Assembly: GCF_029360765.1 (NCBI RefSeq)
Contig: NZ_JARKNA010000016.1
Location: forward strand, 1-64,000
Length of the DNA stretch: 64,000 bases
Direction: 5' to 3'
Source of the DNA: Terrimonas pollutisoli
GTDB taxonomy: Bacteria > Bacteroidota > Bacteroidia > Chitinophagales > Chitinophagaceae
Position numbers and translations under genes: made by a program. The notes beneath the pieces were generated by a model. It had not been told where the DNA came from. It worked only from the letters and a program-made list of their open reading frames with translations, and ran no database searches. Below are positions 43,803 to 52,900 of this stretch, piece by piece; the first letter of the stretch is position 1, and every line of letters begins with the position of its first letter.

Positions 43803-44558
43803 ATGAAACTATTAAATGGAAAGGTTGCCATAGTTACAGGTGCTGCAAGAGGCATTGGCGAGGCCATCGCTATGAAATTTGCGGAGCACGGAGCGAATGT
43901 TGCGTTTACTTATGTAAGTGATAGCAGTGCTGAAAAAGCTTTGGCACTCGAAGAAAAGTTAAAAGCACTGGATGTAAAGGCAAAAAGTTATAAAAGCAAC
44001 GCGGGTGATTTTGCCCAATGTGAAGCTTTTGTCAATGATGTATTGAAAGAATTTGGAACAGTGGATATATGTGTGAACAATGCCGGTATATCGAAAGATA
44101 ATTTGCTACTGAGAATGAGCCCTGATCAATGGGATGAAGTAATAAAAGTAAACCTGAACAGTGTATTCTATATGACCAAGCAGGTCATCAAACCGATGGT
44201 GAAAGCGAGAAATGGAAGCATTATCAATATGAGTTCTGTAATTGGGGAAATGGGTAATGCGGGTCAAACCAGTTATGCAGCTTCAAAAGCAGGTATCATT
44301 GGATTTACCAAAAGCGTTGCAAAGGAACTGGGAAGCCGCAACATTCGTTGCAATGCCATAGCACCCGGTTTTGTAGAAACAGATATGACAAGCTACCTTA
44401 AAGAAGGTGATGCAGGTGATAAATACAAAGCAGGAATTCCCTTAGGCCGTTTTGCCAGCGCTGAAGATATTGCAAATACCACTTTGTTCCTGGCATCAAA
44501 CATGGGCTCTTACATCACGGGACAGACGATCAGTGTTTGTGGGGGTTTGAATATTTAA
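43803..44558 (+). CDS. fabG: 3-oxoacyl-[acyl-carrier-protein] reductase
   Basis: A 251-residue short-chain dehydrogenase. The nucleotide motif is VTGAARGIGEAIAMKF, the NNAG motif is ICVNNAGISKDNLLLRM, which is typical of FabG, and the catalytic Ser-Tyr-Lys are in MSSVIGEMGNAGQTSYAASKAG. The C-terminus YITGQTISVCGGLNI is standard. It reduces beta-ketoacyl-ACP in fatty acid elongation. It overlaps the convergent glycosyltransferase gene by 63 bases at the 3' ends. Another fabG paralogue may exist elsewhere. Confidence 0.94.
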   Translation: MKLLNGKVAIVTGAARGIGEAIAMKFAEHGANVAFTYVSDSSAEKALALEEKLKALDVKAKSYKSNAGDFAQCEAFVNDVLKEFGTVDICVNNAGISKDNLLLRMSPDQWDEVIKVNLNSVFYMTKQVIKPMVKARNGSIINMSSVIGEMGNAGQTSYAASKAGIIGFTKSVAKELGSRNIRCNAIAPGFVETDMTSYLKEGDAGDKYKAGIPLGRFASAEDIANTTLFLASNMGSYITGQTISVCGGLNI

Positions 44559-45344
44559 AGTCCGTGGCTGCGGCGGTATTGTCACCGTTATTTTATTCCG
44601 CTGTAGCTGGTAAAGTTTAAAATATTTCAGAAAGTGATACCGTGCCTGCTGACTTGCTATCATCAGGCCACGGTAGCCATTTAAAAATCCCGCTCTCAGG
44701 ATATAGGCATGTATAAATGACCACAACGGGCTGAGCACTATTTTTAACCAATTGGTTTTTTTGCCAACGAAGTAAAGTGACCGGGCGGCGATGGTGCTGA
44801 AATTATTACTTCTTTTTACATGTTCTTCAACGCTATTACAAATATAATGAAGCAGGTCACCCTTCAACGGGCAAACAGCAACAGTGGGTGGCACAATCAC
44901 TTTATCATGCGGATCCAGCCCACCCCATTTAAGATAACGTTTATCAAACAAGCGAACTTTTGATTCAGGATACCAGCTTCCATGCCGGATAAATTTGCCA
45001 CAGTAATTGGCACAACGGTTCATCTTATAAGCCCTGAAGGCAAACCCTTTTTTAGCTTTTAAGATAGATGCTTTCAGTTGGTCGTCGAGCTCTTCATCTG
45101 CATCCAGGCATAGTACATAATTATTCTCTGCAAACTCCAGCGCTGCATTCTTCTGCGCTATGTATCCCGCAAATTTTTGCTGAAACACAACAGCTCCCTT
45201 CTCCTCTGCAATTTCCACTGTACGGTCAGTCGAGAAAGAATCAAGTATTACGATTTCATCTGCAACTTCTCTTAGTGAATCAAGACATCTTCCGATGTTC
45301 TTTTCTTCATTGTATGTTATGATCACCACTGAAAGTAATTCCAT
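44496..45344 (-). CDS. Family 2 glycosyltransferase (WaaE/KdtX-like)
   Basis: A GT2 enzyme of about 282 residues started at ATG 45344 (MELLSVVIITYNEEKNI). The GT-A core has VDEIVILDSFSTDRTVEIAE near 30 and the metal-binding motif in VLCLDADEELDDQL near 82; RHGSWYPESKVRLFDKRY near 125 is typical of lipopolysaccharide-core transferases such as WaaE. It probably adds a hexose to the LPS inner core or a related lipid-linked glycan on the cytosolic face. It is the first gene at the left border of the polysaccharide region, and its end overlaps fabG by 63 bases. Confidence 0.88.
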   Translation of the reverse strand: MELLSVVIITYNEEKNIGRCLDSLREVADEIVILDSFSTDRTVEIAEEKGAVVFQQKFAGYIAQKNAALEFAENNYVLCLDADEELDDQLKASILKAKKGFAFRAYKMNRCANYCGKFIRHGSWYPESKVRLFDKRYLKWGGLDPHDKVIVPPTVAVCPLKGDLLHYICNSVEEHVKRSNNFSTIAARSLYFVGKKTNWLKIVLSPLWSFIHAYILRAGFLNGYRGLMIASQQARYHFLKYFKLYQLQRNKITVTIPPQPRTLNIQTPTNTDRLSRDVRAHV

Positions 45345-45401
45345 ACTTCGCTTAACATTTTTCAGGTTCAAAAATTTTTCCTTATGCCTTCATTCGCAGG
45401 C

Positions 45402-45409
45402 TACCTTTG
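45402..45409 (+). promoter_or_regulatory. -7 promoter element for the O-antigen ligase-like gene
   Basis: TACCTTTG, an exact TAnnTTTG match, 20 nt before the ATG at 45430. Confidence 0.5.
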
Positions 45410-45429
45410 CCGGGTAAAAATTTATCTTA

Positions 45430-46695
45430 ATGAAAAGAGAGCATCTTATCATACCCTGCTGTTTGTTATTTATCGCCTCTCTGTTTTTATCCGTTGCTGT
45501 TGCGTTAAAAGTTATTACAATGGGCCTGGTGATTTTGGCAGCCCTTATCAATAACCCCATTCGGCAAAAAATTCATCTTTTAAAAGAGCGAAAGGCCATT
45601 TGGTTTATGCTGGCTTTTGCAGTTTTACTTTTTACCAGTTCTTTTTTTTCAAGCAATCATCATGCTGCGTCCCGTTTTGTGCAATTGCGTCTCCCCCTGG
45701 TATTGTTTCCATTGAGCATTGGTTTAATACAATTGTCAAAAGATCAAAGGAATAAAATACTGCTTGGCATTGCTTCCATTGTAACCATTTGCTGTTTCAT
45801 TAGCCTTTGCTACTCCATTTTTCGATATCGTCAACATCATGACACCGCCTGGCTATATAACGATGCATTATCTTTTCTGATCGGCCAGCAATCCATTTAC
45901 ACATCACTATTAGTTAACATGTCCATTTACATCTTTGCTTATCACCTTCTTTATTCCCGGTTATCCGGCGGGTATAAATTTTGGCTGGGATTCGGCATTA
46001 TTTTTTTATTTATCATTAGTTACCTTTTGGCCAGCCGAAATATGATGCTCATTCTATATGCCTCAACCATTGGTTTTTCTTTTTATTATATTTTCAAAAA
46101 GAAAAAATGGCTGGAAGGAGCCACATTAATAATGGGCATGATCATCGCCGGTTTTTTGATATTCAAATTTTTCCCCAAAACCATTAACAGGTTTAAGGAA
46201 TTAGCATTCACCCAATTTGACTACCAAAGCCAAGCAAAGGAAAGCCACTATGCCGGACAGCTCACTTCTGACCAGTGGAATGGCGCTAATTTTCGCCTCG
46301 CTGCCTGGCAATGTGGTTGGCAAATCTTCAAAGAGCATCCCATAGCAGGTGTTGGACTAGGTGATAAAAAGGATGAATTGTTTAAAGTATATGAACAAAA
46401 ACAATTCCACTTCGCTATCGCTACCAACAAGAACGTCCACAACAACTACCTTGACATTCTTTACAGCTTGGGAATCATAGGCTTCATTCTTTTTTTTGCA
46501 GGCTGGATATTTTTTCCAGCGATCCAATTCGCCCAAAGTAAAGACGGATTGGCACTGCTCATCCTTATTACCTTCAGTTTAGCCATGATTACCGAAAACT
46601 ATTTTGACCGGAGCCTGGGTGCTTTGTTGGTTGGCTTTTTTGTCCCTTTTTTAATCTCTTGTAAAAAGCCCGGCATCAAGGCAAGATTTCGTTAA
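45430..46695 (+). CDS. O-antigen ligase family (Wzy_C) membrane protein
   Basis: A 421-residue inner-membrane protein with about ten to twelve hydrophobic helices. The large periplasmic loop before the last helices contains the Wzy_C region with WQIFKEHPIAGVGLGDKK and the conserved His in NVHNNYLDILYSLG near residue 340. WaaL-type ligases transfer undecaprenyl-linked glycan to lipid A core; Wzy-type polymerases look similar. The ABC exporter beside it favours the ligase role, since ABC-exported chains need no Wzy. Its stop overlaps the convergent ABC ATPase stop (shared TTAA). Confidence 0.85.
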   Translation: MKREHLIIPCCLLFIASLFLSVAVALKVITMGLVILAALINNPIRQKIHLLKERKAIWFMLAFAVLLFTSSFFSSNHHAASRFVQLRLPLVLFPLSIGLIQLSKDQRNKILLGIASIVTICCFISLCYSIFRYRQHHDTAWLYNDALSFLIGQQSIYTSLLVNMSIYIFAYHLLYSRLSGGYKFWLGFGIIFLFIISYLLASRNMMLILYASTIGFSFYYIFKKKKWLEGATLIMGMIIAGFLIFKFFPKTINRFKELAFTQFDYQSQAKESHYAGQLTSDQWNGANFRLAAWQCGWQIFKEHPIAGVGLGDKKDELFKVYEQKQFHFAIATNKNVHNNYLDILYSLGIIGFILFFAGWIFFPAIQFAQSKDGLALLILITFSLAMITENYFDRSLGALLVGFFVPFLISCKKPGIKARFR

Positions 46696-47426
46696 TTATT
46701 GTCGGCTATGTATAACTCAATTGCCTTTTCTGTATCACCAATAAACTTTAATTCTCCATTTTTCATAAATGCAGAACGCCGGCAATATTTACGAATCGTA
46801 TCCATACTGTGGCTTACAAGTACAACCGTCTTTCCCTCAATCCATGAACTTTCAAAAACTTTAATTGCTTTTTCCTGGAATTTCATATCTCCTACAGCAA
46901 ATATTTCGTCCAAAAACATAATATCTGCTCCTGCATTAACTGCAATTGAAAATCCCAAACGGGCCATCATCCCTGATGAAAAATATTTAATCTTAGTATC
47001 AATAAACTCTTCCAGTTCTGCGAATGCCACTATCTTGTCAAACAACTTATCAATTTCTTTAATTTTTAACCCAAGCACAGAGCCGGAAACATAAATGTTT
47101 TCTCGTGCCGTTAACTCATGACTCATCCCCACACCGAGGTTCATAAGCATCGTAGTTCCTTCTATTTTAAGATACCCTGTATCGGTAGGATAAACGCCTG
47201 AAAGTAATTTTATTAGAGTTGACTTACCACATCCATTTCGGCCGATCAAACCCAGGCATTCACCTTTTTCAATATCCATCGAAACCATTCTAAGTGCCTG
47301 CACCTGCTTACGACGGGGCGGGTTAAACAAATTAAATAAACGATGCTTTACTGTATTGTGACTATCCTCGCTTATATGAAAGGTTTTACTGATGTTCTTT
47401 GCACTAATAGCGAAATTGTTTTCCAT
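46692..47426 (-). CDS. Polysaccharide ABC transporter ATP-binding protein (Wzt-like, short form)
   Basis: A 244-residue ABC ATPase of the Wzt/TagH/KpsT group. Walker A is GLIGRNGCGKSTLIKLLSG near residue 58, the signature is YFSSGMMARLGFSIAV, Walker B is IMFLDEIFAVGD and the switch His is in VLVSHSMDTI. The N-terminal hook AISAKNISKTFHI is typical. It lacks the C-terminal carbohydrate-binding domain found in E. coli O9a-type Wzt, so it should export without reading a terminal cap. It works with the permease gene immediately upstream (8-base gap). Confidence 0.93.
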   Translation of the reverse strand: MENNFAISAKNISKTFHISEDSHNTVKHRLFNLFNPPRRKQVQALRMVSMDIEKGECLGLIGRNGCGKSTLIKLLSGVYPTDTGYLKIEGTTMLMNLGVGMSHELTARENIYVSGSVLGLKIKEIDKLFDKIVAFAELEEFIDTKIKYFSSGMMARLGFSIAVNAGADIMFLDEIFAVGDMKFQEKAIKVFESSWIEGKTVVLVSHSMDTIRKYCRRSAFMKNGELKFIGDTEKAIELYIADNN

Positions 47427-47434
47427 AGCTTTAA

Positions 47435-48232
47435 TTAAAGTTTCTCAGCGGCTTTAGATCCCAGTTTGTTAAGTGTCCATAGTCCGGTTAGTAACAGGAA
47501 AGTTGCATATATTATGTCCCATACAAGTAATTGCATGTCCGGGTTTCTGCCTCCCATCATCACATGCCGGGCATTGATAATAATCCCGGCAATAGGATTT
47601 GCATAATCAAAAGAGGGTAAAGCGCTTCTAAATGTTTTTAGACTATATAGAATTGGTGATAAGAAGAAAAGAAAGCTTGTAAAGACCGTCCATATCTGAG
47701 AAATATCTTTCGCAATGATGTAAATATTTGACAAAATCAAAGATATACCCAATGAAAGAATAAAAAGATTCAGAAAAAGCAGAGCTATCCAAAAGTTGCA
47801 CACAGACAGACCCATTGAATCTTTTTCAATAAGATTGTAAAATAATAAGAACATGACAAAATTGAAAAAGAAACCAATCGCATTGCTCAATAAGGTTGAA
47901 ATATAAATTTCAAGCTTATTCATATTGCTATACTCATACAAATACTTTTTGGAATTTAATATTTGTATTGTTCCTGAAGTGGATTCAACAAAAAAATTCC
48001 AGATAATCAAGCCAATAAAAAGAAATGAAGCAAAAGCTGGCACATCAGATTTCAATATTTGCTTAAACACTATGTAGTAAATGCAGATATCCAATATCGG
48101 CTTCAGTAGTGCCCAAAACAATCCTAGTTTGTTTTCATAGTATCGCAGTTTAAATTCAATCTTTGCTAATAACCAAAGACGTTCAATTTTATTGGTTCGC
48201 CCGAACCAGTCTTTCACTACTTTAAGAATCAT
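47435..48232 (-). CDS. Polysaccharide ABC transporter permease (Wzm-like)
   Basis: A 265-residue ABC-2 type membrane protein with six hydrophobic helices. The N-terminal WLLAKIEFKLRYYENKLGLFWALLKP is the characteristic amphipathic start of Wzm/KpsM/TagG proteins. FLSPILYSLKTF and ANPIAGIIINARHVMMGG match the late conserved loop of the family. It forms the channel for an undecaprenyl-linked polysaccharide across the inner membrane. It starts 3 bases after the stop of the large GT4-GT2 gene, so the genes are probably one operon. Confidence 0.92.
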   Translation of the reverse strand: MILKVVKDWFGRTNKIERLWLLAKIEFKLRYYENKLGLFWALLKPILDICIYYIVFKQILKSDVPAFASFLFIGLIIWNFFVESTSGTIQILNSKKYLYEYSNMNKLEIYISTLLSNAIGFFFNFVMFLLFYNLIEKDSMGLSVCNFWIALLFLNLFILSLGISLILSNIYIIAKDISQIWTVFTSFLFFLSPILYSLKTFRSALPSFDYANPIAGIIINARHVMMGGRNPDMQLLVWDIIYATFLLLTGLWTLNKLGSKAAEKL

Positions 48233-48235
48233 AGA

Positions 48236-50404
48236 TTATTTTTTAAAAAGCCGGTATAATTTATAGGCCATCCTTTTGGCATATCTGTTTCGTTTAATAA
48301 TACTTATTATTCTCAATGACGCCTGGCCACCAAAAGGCAGTTTGTCTGCCAGATTATGATCGAGTGAGGGATTATCCAGTGAAATTCCGGGACCGTTGGC
48401 ATTCACAAGGTTGAAAATATCGGCGGCAAAAGTAGCATAAAACCGGCTATGCTTGTGGCTGATATATTGATATAGAAAAAGCTTTTTCTCTTTCGATATA
48501 TACCTAATCATAGAATCAGGGCGTATACGATAATTGAATAATGCTTCCGGGATTGCTACGCCTTTATAACCGTTACTTAATAGGTTAATTAGACTCTCAT
48601 AGTCTTCTAAACCCTGAAATACCATGTTAGTTTCATTCAATCCTGCATTCATAAAACTGCTTCGTTTATAAACCAATGAACTGGTATTAATGAGGTTGTG
48701 AAAAAGAATCAAAGGAGGTTCTGGTAAAAAAGCAGGCCATGTTTTTGTTGAAGAACCAAAATACTTTATCCAACATCCGGCAAAGTCTACGTTTTCATAT
48801 TCATGGAAAACATGAACTGCCTGAGAATAATATTTAGAATCTACCGTATCATCCGCATCCAGGAAAGCAAGATACTCACCGCTGGATACCCTTGCCCCCA
48901 AATTCCTGGCATTCCCCAAGCCACCGTTAGAAATATCTATCACTTTAATCTGTGGCAGGCTTCGGTAGTTATTCAGTTGCCTGACACTGGCTTCGTCTGT
49001 ACTGCCATCATTTACAATGATGATTTCTTTATTTTCAAAATCGGATTGTATTACAGATTGAATTGTTTCATCGATATATTTTCCCATATTATAGTAAGGT
49101 ATCACAATTGAAAGCTTTCCAGGGATCCCTGCTCTTTCAGTCTGTTTCTTATGCTTTTGTGGCCGTACAAAGGGAAATATCGAAGTCTTATGTTGCCTTT
49201 GAGTTAATTCATTCAATACTTTTATCTTTTCCTCATAAATAACTTCGAAGCCATACCGTGTCTTCACTTTCTTAATTGCATTTGCCGAAATTGCTTTTCG
49301 CTGCTCATTGGTTAATAGCAATATAGATTGTAATTGCTCGCCAAATGTTTCAGGTGATTCGTGATCGAAAATAAATCCATCTACACTATGTTCGATAACT
49401 TCGGTTTGTCCACCTTGCCGGGATACGAGCAGAATCTTACCGAGTGCCATCATTTCAAAGACCACATAGGGCAGGTTGTCGTTATTGCTTGGAATAATTA
49501 CAACTTCGGCATCAGCTAATCGTTTGCTGATTTGAGCTGGTGGAATCCTGTCTTCCATTTTTAATAACCCAGCTTGGATGTATTTCTTAAATCTTTTTCG
49601 TATCAGGTCACCCATTGAAGCACCCTCGGCATGGTACACAATATCCTGGCCACCTAATAAATACAAAGGCCTGTTAAATCCCTTTTCCCACAAATCTTTG
49701 AAATATGCAAGCAATCTGAAAGCTCCTTTTTGCGCAGTAAGTTTACCGTAAAAAACAATTTGATTGGCCCGCTCGTTCCATTCAGGCTTATCGGGAAACT
49801 CCCGTGGATTAGCAAAAGGGTTAGGCACAATTGTTAAATTCCTGTTGGCCAATTCAAATCGTTTATACAGTTCCTTAACCATATATTCACTCGGCGATAT
49901 GATATGATTGGCAGCCTGTAAGCAGAAGCGCTCCATCTCACATATCCAGAAGTTAGGGTAGCGATATTGTGGTATATGGTTATATTCCATATATAAAAAC
50001 GAAGGCGAATGCATTGTAATAAGTACAGGGATTTCCTTGCACCACTCATAAAGAAGATATTTGTATTGCAAGAGATAATAAGCAATACCCAAATATTCCT
50101 GGGCCTCAATTACATCGGGCTTTCCTTCTTTTAAAATGAAGTGTTTTACAACATGAGCAAATTCATAGCTGATATTTGTAACATGCCCCAGAAAATGTGA
50201 TGACCCAGTCCGTAAAGGGTTGAACCGGATAACACGTATTCCATTCCACTCTTCAACTTGAATATCATTTACTGTCGCATCATTGATAAATATCGAAACA
50301 AAATGTCCTTTTGTTGACAGCATAACTGCCGTATTGTAGCAGTATGTACTGATTCCGCCGCCAAAGAAAGGCGGATACTCCGTCGTAAGTAGCCAATATC
50401 TCAA
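48236..50404 (-). CDS. Bifunctional glycosyltransferase: GT4 plus GT2
   Basis: A 722-residue fusion. Residues 1-395 form a GT4 (GT-B) domain: YWLLTTEYPPFFGGGISTYCYN at the start, IVFYGKLTAQKGAFRL near 220 and VVFEMMALGKILLVSRQGGQTEVI near 325 with the donor-binding Glu. Residues about 433-650 form a GT2 (GT-A) domain: KLSIVIPYYNMGKY, IIIVNDGSTDEAS and EYLAFLDADDTVD with the metal motif. A basic tail may bind the membrane. The start is TTG, overlapping the upstream stop as TTGA, and the GT4 motif begins at once, so this start is well supported. It probably adds two sugars in sequence. Confidence 0.92.
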   Translation of the reverse strand: MRYWLLTTEYPPFFGGGISTYCYNTAVMLSTKGHFVSIFINDATVNDIQVEEWNGIRVIRFNPLRTGSSHFLGHVTNISYEFAHVVKHFILKEGKPDVIEAQEYLGIAYYLLQYKYLLYEWCKEIPVLITMHSPSFLYMEYNHIPQYRYPNFWICEMERFCLQAANHIISPSEYMVKELYKRFELANRNLTIVPNPFANPREFPDKPEWNERANQIVFYGKLTAQKGAFRLLAYFKDLWEKGFNRPLYLLGGQDIVYHAEGASMGDLIRKRFKKYIQAGLLKMEDRIPPAQISKRLADAEVVIIPSNNDNLPYVVFEMMALGKILLVSRQGGQTEVIEHSVDGFIFDHESPETFGEQLQSILLLTNEQRKAISANAIKKVKTRYGFEVIYEEKIKVLNELTQRQHKTSIFPFVRPQKHKKQTERAGIPGKLSIVIPYYNMGKYIDETIQSVIQSDFENKEIIIVNDGSTDEASVRQLNNYRSLPQIKVIDISNGGLGNARNLGARVSSGEYLAFLDADDTVDSKYYSQAVHVFHEYENVDFAGCWIKYFGSSTKTWPAFLPEPPLILFHNLINTSSLVYKRSSFMNAGLNETNMVFQGLEDYESLINLLSNGYKGVAIPEALFNYRIRPDSMIRYISKEKKLFLYQYISHKHSRFYATFAADIFNLVNANGPGISLDNPSLDHNLADKLPFGGQASLRIISIIKRNRYAKRMAYKLYRLFKK

Positions 50405-51324
50405 TCTTTATACTTTTTTACTTCATTAGAAAATAAAGACCGGAAAGTTCGTTTTCCCATTACTACCTTAATGATATGACCAAAGCGTTTATACCATAAA
50501 GGAAGTACTTCATATTCGTTTGTATAATACTTTTTCAACTTCAGCAAATCGCTAAACGGAGCGTCTGAATCATTGGCTTTTCTAAAAATATAATCTAAAT
50601 AATCCTTTTTTGCTTTCAGATCCTCTTCTAGGAGCTTGTTTACGTGTAGCGCATCTTGTAAGCCGACCGATTTTTTATGCAACAACTGTATAAGACGTAC
50701 AAGATGCATCTCTTCCTGGAATAGTTTGGATTCAGCATCTGTTATAAAGTCCTGCAGACAATTTGTTAAACCGGTATCCTGCCGGATAAAAAGCTGGAGT
50801 CTATCTTCACTTCCCAATAAGCTGGAAAGATAAAAATCCGTAAACTTCTCAATCGATTCGAATAAAGCTGGTTGAATGTAAGTAATCCCGTGATTGAGAT
50901 CGGGCTTCGTCTCTGTACTATTTAAATCAACAACACCTATGTTATCAATTCCCTGTGAACTTATTCCTTGTAATATTCGATTTTTTACTAAATCTGTTTG
51001 CCCATATATTTCCTTCTCTGCCAAAAAAGTAACAATGACCTTCTCTTGTGACTTGTAATATTCAGGATGAAATAGGAGAAGACAGAGAATATCAACCCAC
51101 TCATCTCCCTTCTCTTCAAATATTTCCCTTGCATCAACAGTTATCGCAAATCCATGTTTTAATTGTGGCATAAACACGTATTGCAATATATCTCTTAATT
51201 CTTCCGCATTGAAAGGCCTGACCAGGAAAGAAATTTTTTGTCTTTGCTGATAAAGTTCCGTGGATATTATCCTCGCTTCTTCAAGGTTTGCTATTAGCCA
51301 TATGTCCGACAGTTTAGACTCCAT
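50401..51324 (-). CDS. Uncharacterised polysaccharide-locus protein
   Basis: I cannot assign a family. The product is about 307 residues from ATG 51324 (MESKLSD); a longer frame reaches 51411 inside the preceding gene. It is soluble, with a mixed alpha/beta first part (IWLIANLEEARIIS; KVIVTFLAEKEI), a helical region with predicted coiled coil (about 205-250) and a C-terminal segment YYTNEYEVLPLWYKRFGHII followed by basic residues, a tail I associate with Bacteroidota glycosyltransferases. It is coupled on both sides, overlapping the RgpF-like gene by 11 bases and the GT4-GT2 gene by 4. A role in glycan assembly or as a membrane adaptor is inferred only from context. Confidence 0.7.
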   Translation of the reverse strand: MESKLSDIWLIANLEEARIISTELYQQRQKISFLVRPFNAEELRDILQYVFMPQLKHGFAITVDAREIFEEKGDEWVDILCLLLFHPEYYKSQEKVIVTFLAEKEIYGQTDLVKNRILQGISSQGIDNIGVVDLNSTETKPDLNHGITYIQPALFESIEKFTDFYLSSLLGSEDRLQLFIRQDTGLTNCLQDFITDAESKLFQEEMHLVRLIQLLHKKSVGLQDALHVNKLLEEDLKAKKDYLDYIFRKANDSDAPFSDLLKLKKYYTNEYEVLPLWYKRFGHIIKVVMGKRTFRSLFSNEVKKYKD

Positions 51325-52849
51325 AAATCTTATATCCCTGACTTGTTGCAATCCATGACATAGCCCTCTCCCATGAGTGTATAAATGTTCCGTTTCCAAA
51401 ATCCAATACATTTCCTTTCTCCAACTCCGATCTGATTTTAAACAGGGATCGGCTTTTAAAAAAATCTTTTAAAAGCTTTGTTCTGATCCAGAAGATATTT
51501 CCTGCTATAAAGTCATAGTTGTCGGTTCGTATATCATGATTGTTTAAAATTATTTTCAACTGCTTATTACTTGTGCACATGAAACTATCCGTTTTGATGT
51601 TATACTCATTTTGAATATAATTACCGGAACAGACAATACCGGTTTCATCACTATTCTCAAATTTTTCAATAACCGTGGGTAGCAATTCTTTACTTATAAT
51701 CTTAAATAACTCGTCTCTCCACAATTCACCATTTCCAAGGTGGAGGCTTTTTTTATCATGAATAATTAAAGTAATATCAGACTGGATATTTAGTTTTAAG
51801 GCAACATTCAATGCGGCAAATTTCCCCCCAATATCTCTCCCCTTGTGTGAGCTGTTTATTATTATACTTGCGGGAAAAACCTTTTTGAGTATCTGTATGA
51901 ACGGCTTGCTATTGCTAAGTGCTGCAGAAATATTAAATATGAAAAATGAATTATGCTGATTGAGAATAGTCAATTGATCGATAAAAGCTAATGCCATATC
52001 ATAAAAAAATATATGACATATCACCAAGGGCCGGAGTGTTGTATTGTTGTTCTGTTTTCCATCGATGCGACCATCGGAAAACACCTCAATGATATCGTCA
52101 ACGGGATAATTAGTTTTCTTTTCAATAACAGAAAAAATGTCCAGAATATCGTCGAAATTTTCAGGATTAGAAACCACAAGGTCTCTTTTAACGAAAGGGA
52201 AATTATGCTCGCATATCAACTCTCTCCAAAAAAAATGGGTAGGATTGTGGTTTATTCCCTTGGATTGTAATATGAAATTATCATAGCTAAAATAAGCTTT
52301 ACCTGGCAGCCCGTTCTTGAGAAGAGATTGTGATAGGAAAATTTCGCCCTTGCTTATAATTTTTTTCTTGCCTAAAACACCAAAGTCCTGGTTGAAGATT
52401 GATCGGAAGGCGTCACTTGTGAAAGCCTTTCTGGAAAAGCCCATAAAGTAAGATTGCAAATGCCACTCTGTTTCATAGGAATCGGTTAATCCCCAGAAAT
52501 CAATGCTGGGGTCAGATGTCATGCTTTCAATTATAGGACGCATGTCGAAAAAAGGACCAAAAACGCTATCATTTGCAAGAAACAAATGCTCCGTATCGTC
52601 GGGAACCATTTTATTTCTCATAGCCCATTGCCACGCTCCAAAATCAAGCCCCTGGTTTTCCCGCTCAACAACTTTGCACTTATATTTTTCTTCTAAATTT
52701 TCCTTTACATTTTTGTCTTCAAAAGGAGAATTAGATATGATTACTATTTCACATTCAATCGAGGCAAATACATCCAGGAGAGCATATACATAATTATAGA
52801 TGCTGTTCTTAGGATTAAAATGATTGAATAAACAACAATATTTAGCCAC
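51314..52849 (-). CDS. Rhamnan synthesis protein F (RgpF) family
   Basis: A 511-residue protein with both halves of the RgpF family. The first half (about 5-230) has LFNHFNPKNSIYNYVYALLD, NQGLDFGAWQWAM and LFLANDSVFGPF near 95. The second half (about 275-500) has PLVICHIFFYDMALAFI, SSHKGRDIGGKFAAL and LIIHDKKSLHLGNGELWRDEL. RgpF proteins take part in rhamnose-glucose or rhamnan polysaccharide assembly in streptococci and other bacteria, probably as glycosyltransferases. The start codon is GTG, at the beginning of the conserved region. Rhamnose supply genes rmlC and rmlD lie in the same run. Confidence 0.88.
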   Translation of the reverse strand: MAKYCCLFNHFNPKNSIYNYVYALLDVFASIECEIVIISNSPFEDKNVKENLEEKYKCKVVERENQGLDFGAWQWAMRNKMVPDDTEHLFLANDSVFGPFFDMRPIIESMTSDPSIDFWGLTDSYETEWHLQSYFMGFSRKAFTSDAFRSIFNQDFGVLGKKKIISKGEIFLSQSLLKNGLPGKAYFSYDNFILQSKGINHNPTHFFWRELICEHNFPFVKRDLVVSNPENFDDILDIFSVIEKKTNYPVDDIIEVFSDGRIDGKQNNNTTLRPLVICHIFFYDMALAFIDQLTILNQHNSFFIFNISAALSNSKPFIQILKKVFPASIIINSSHKGRDIGGKFAALNVALKLNIQSDITLIIHDKKSLHLGNGELWRDELFKIISKELLPTVIEKFENSDETGIVCSGNYIQNEYNIKTDSFMCTSNKQLKIILNNHDIRTDNYDFIAGNIFWIRTKLLKDFFKSRSLFKIRSELEKGNVLDFGNGTFIHSWERAMSWIATSQGYKIYGV

Positions 52850-52900
52850 TTTACACTTTTTGAATTCTTTTCTATACCAGCCAGTTCACCCGTAGCTGAA

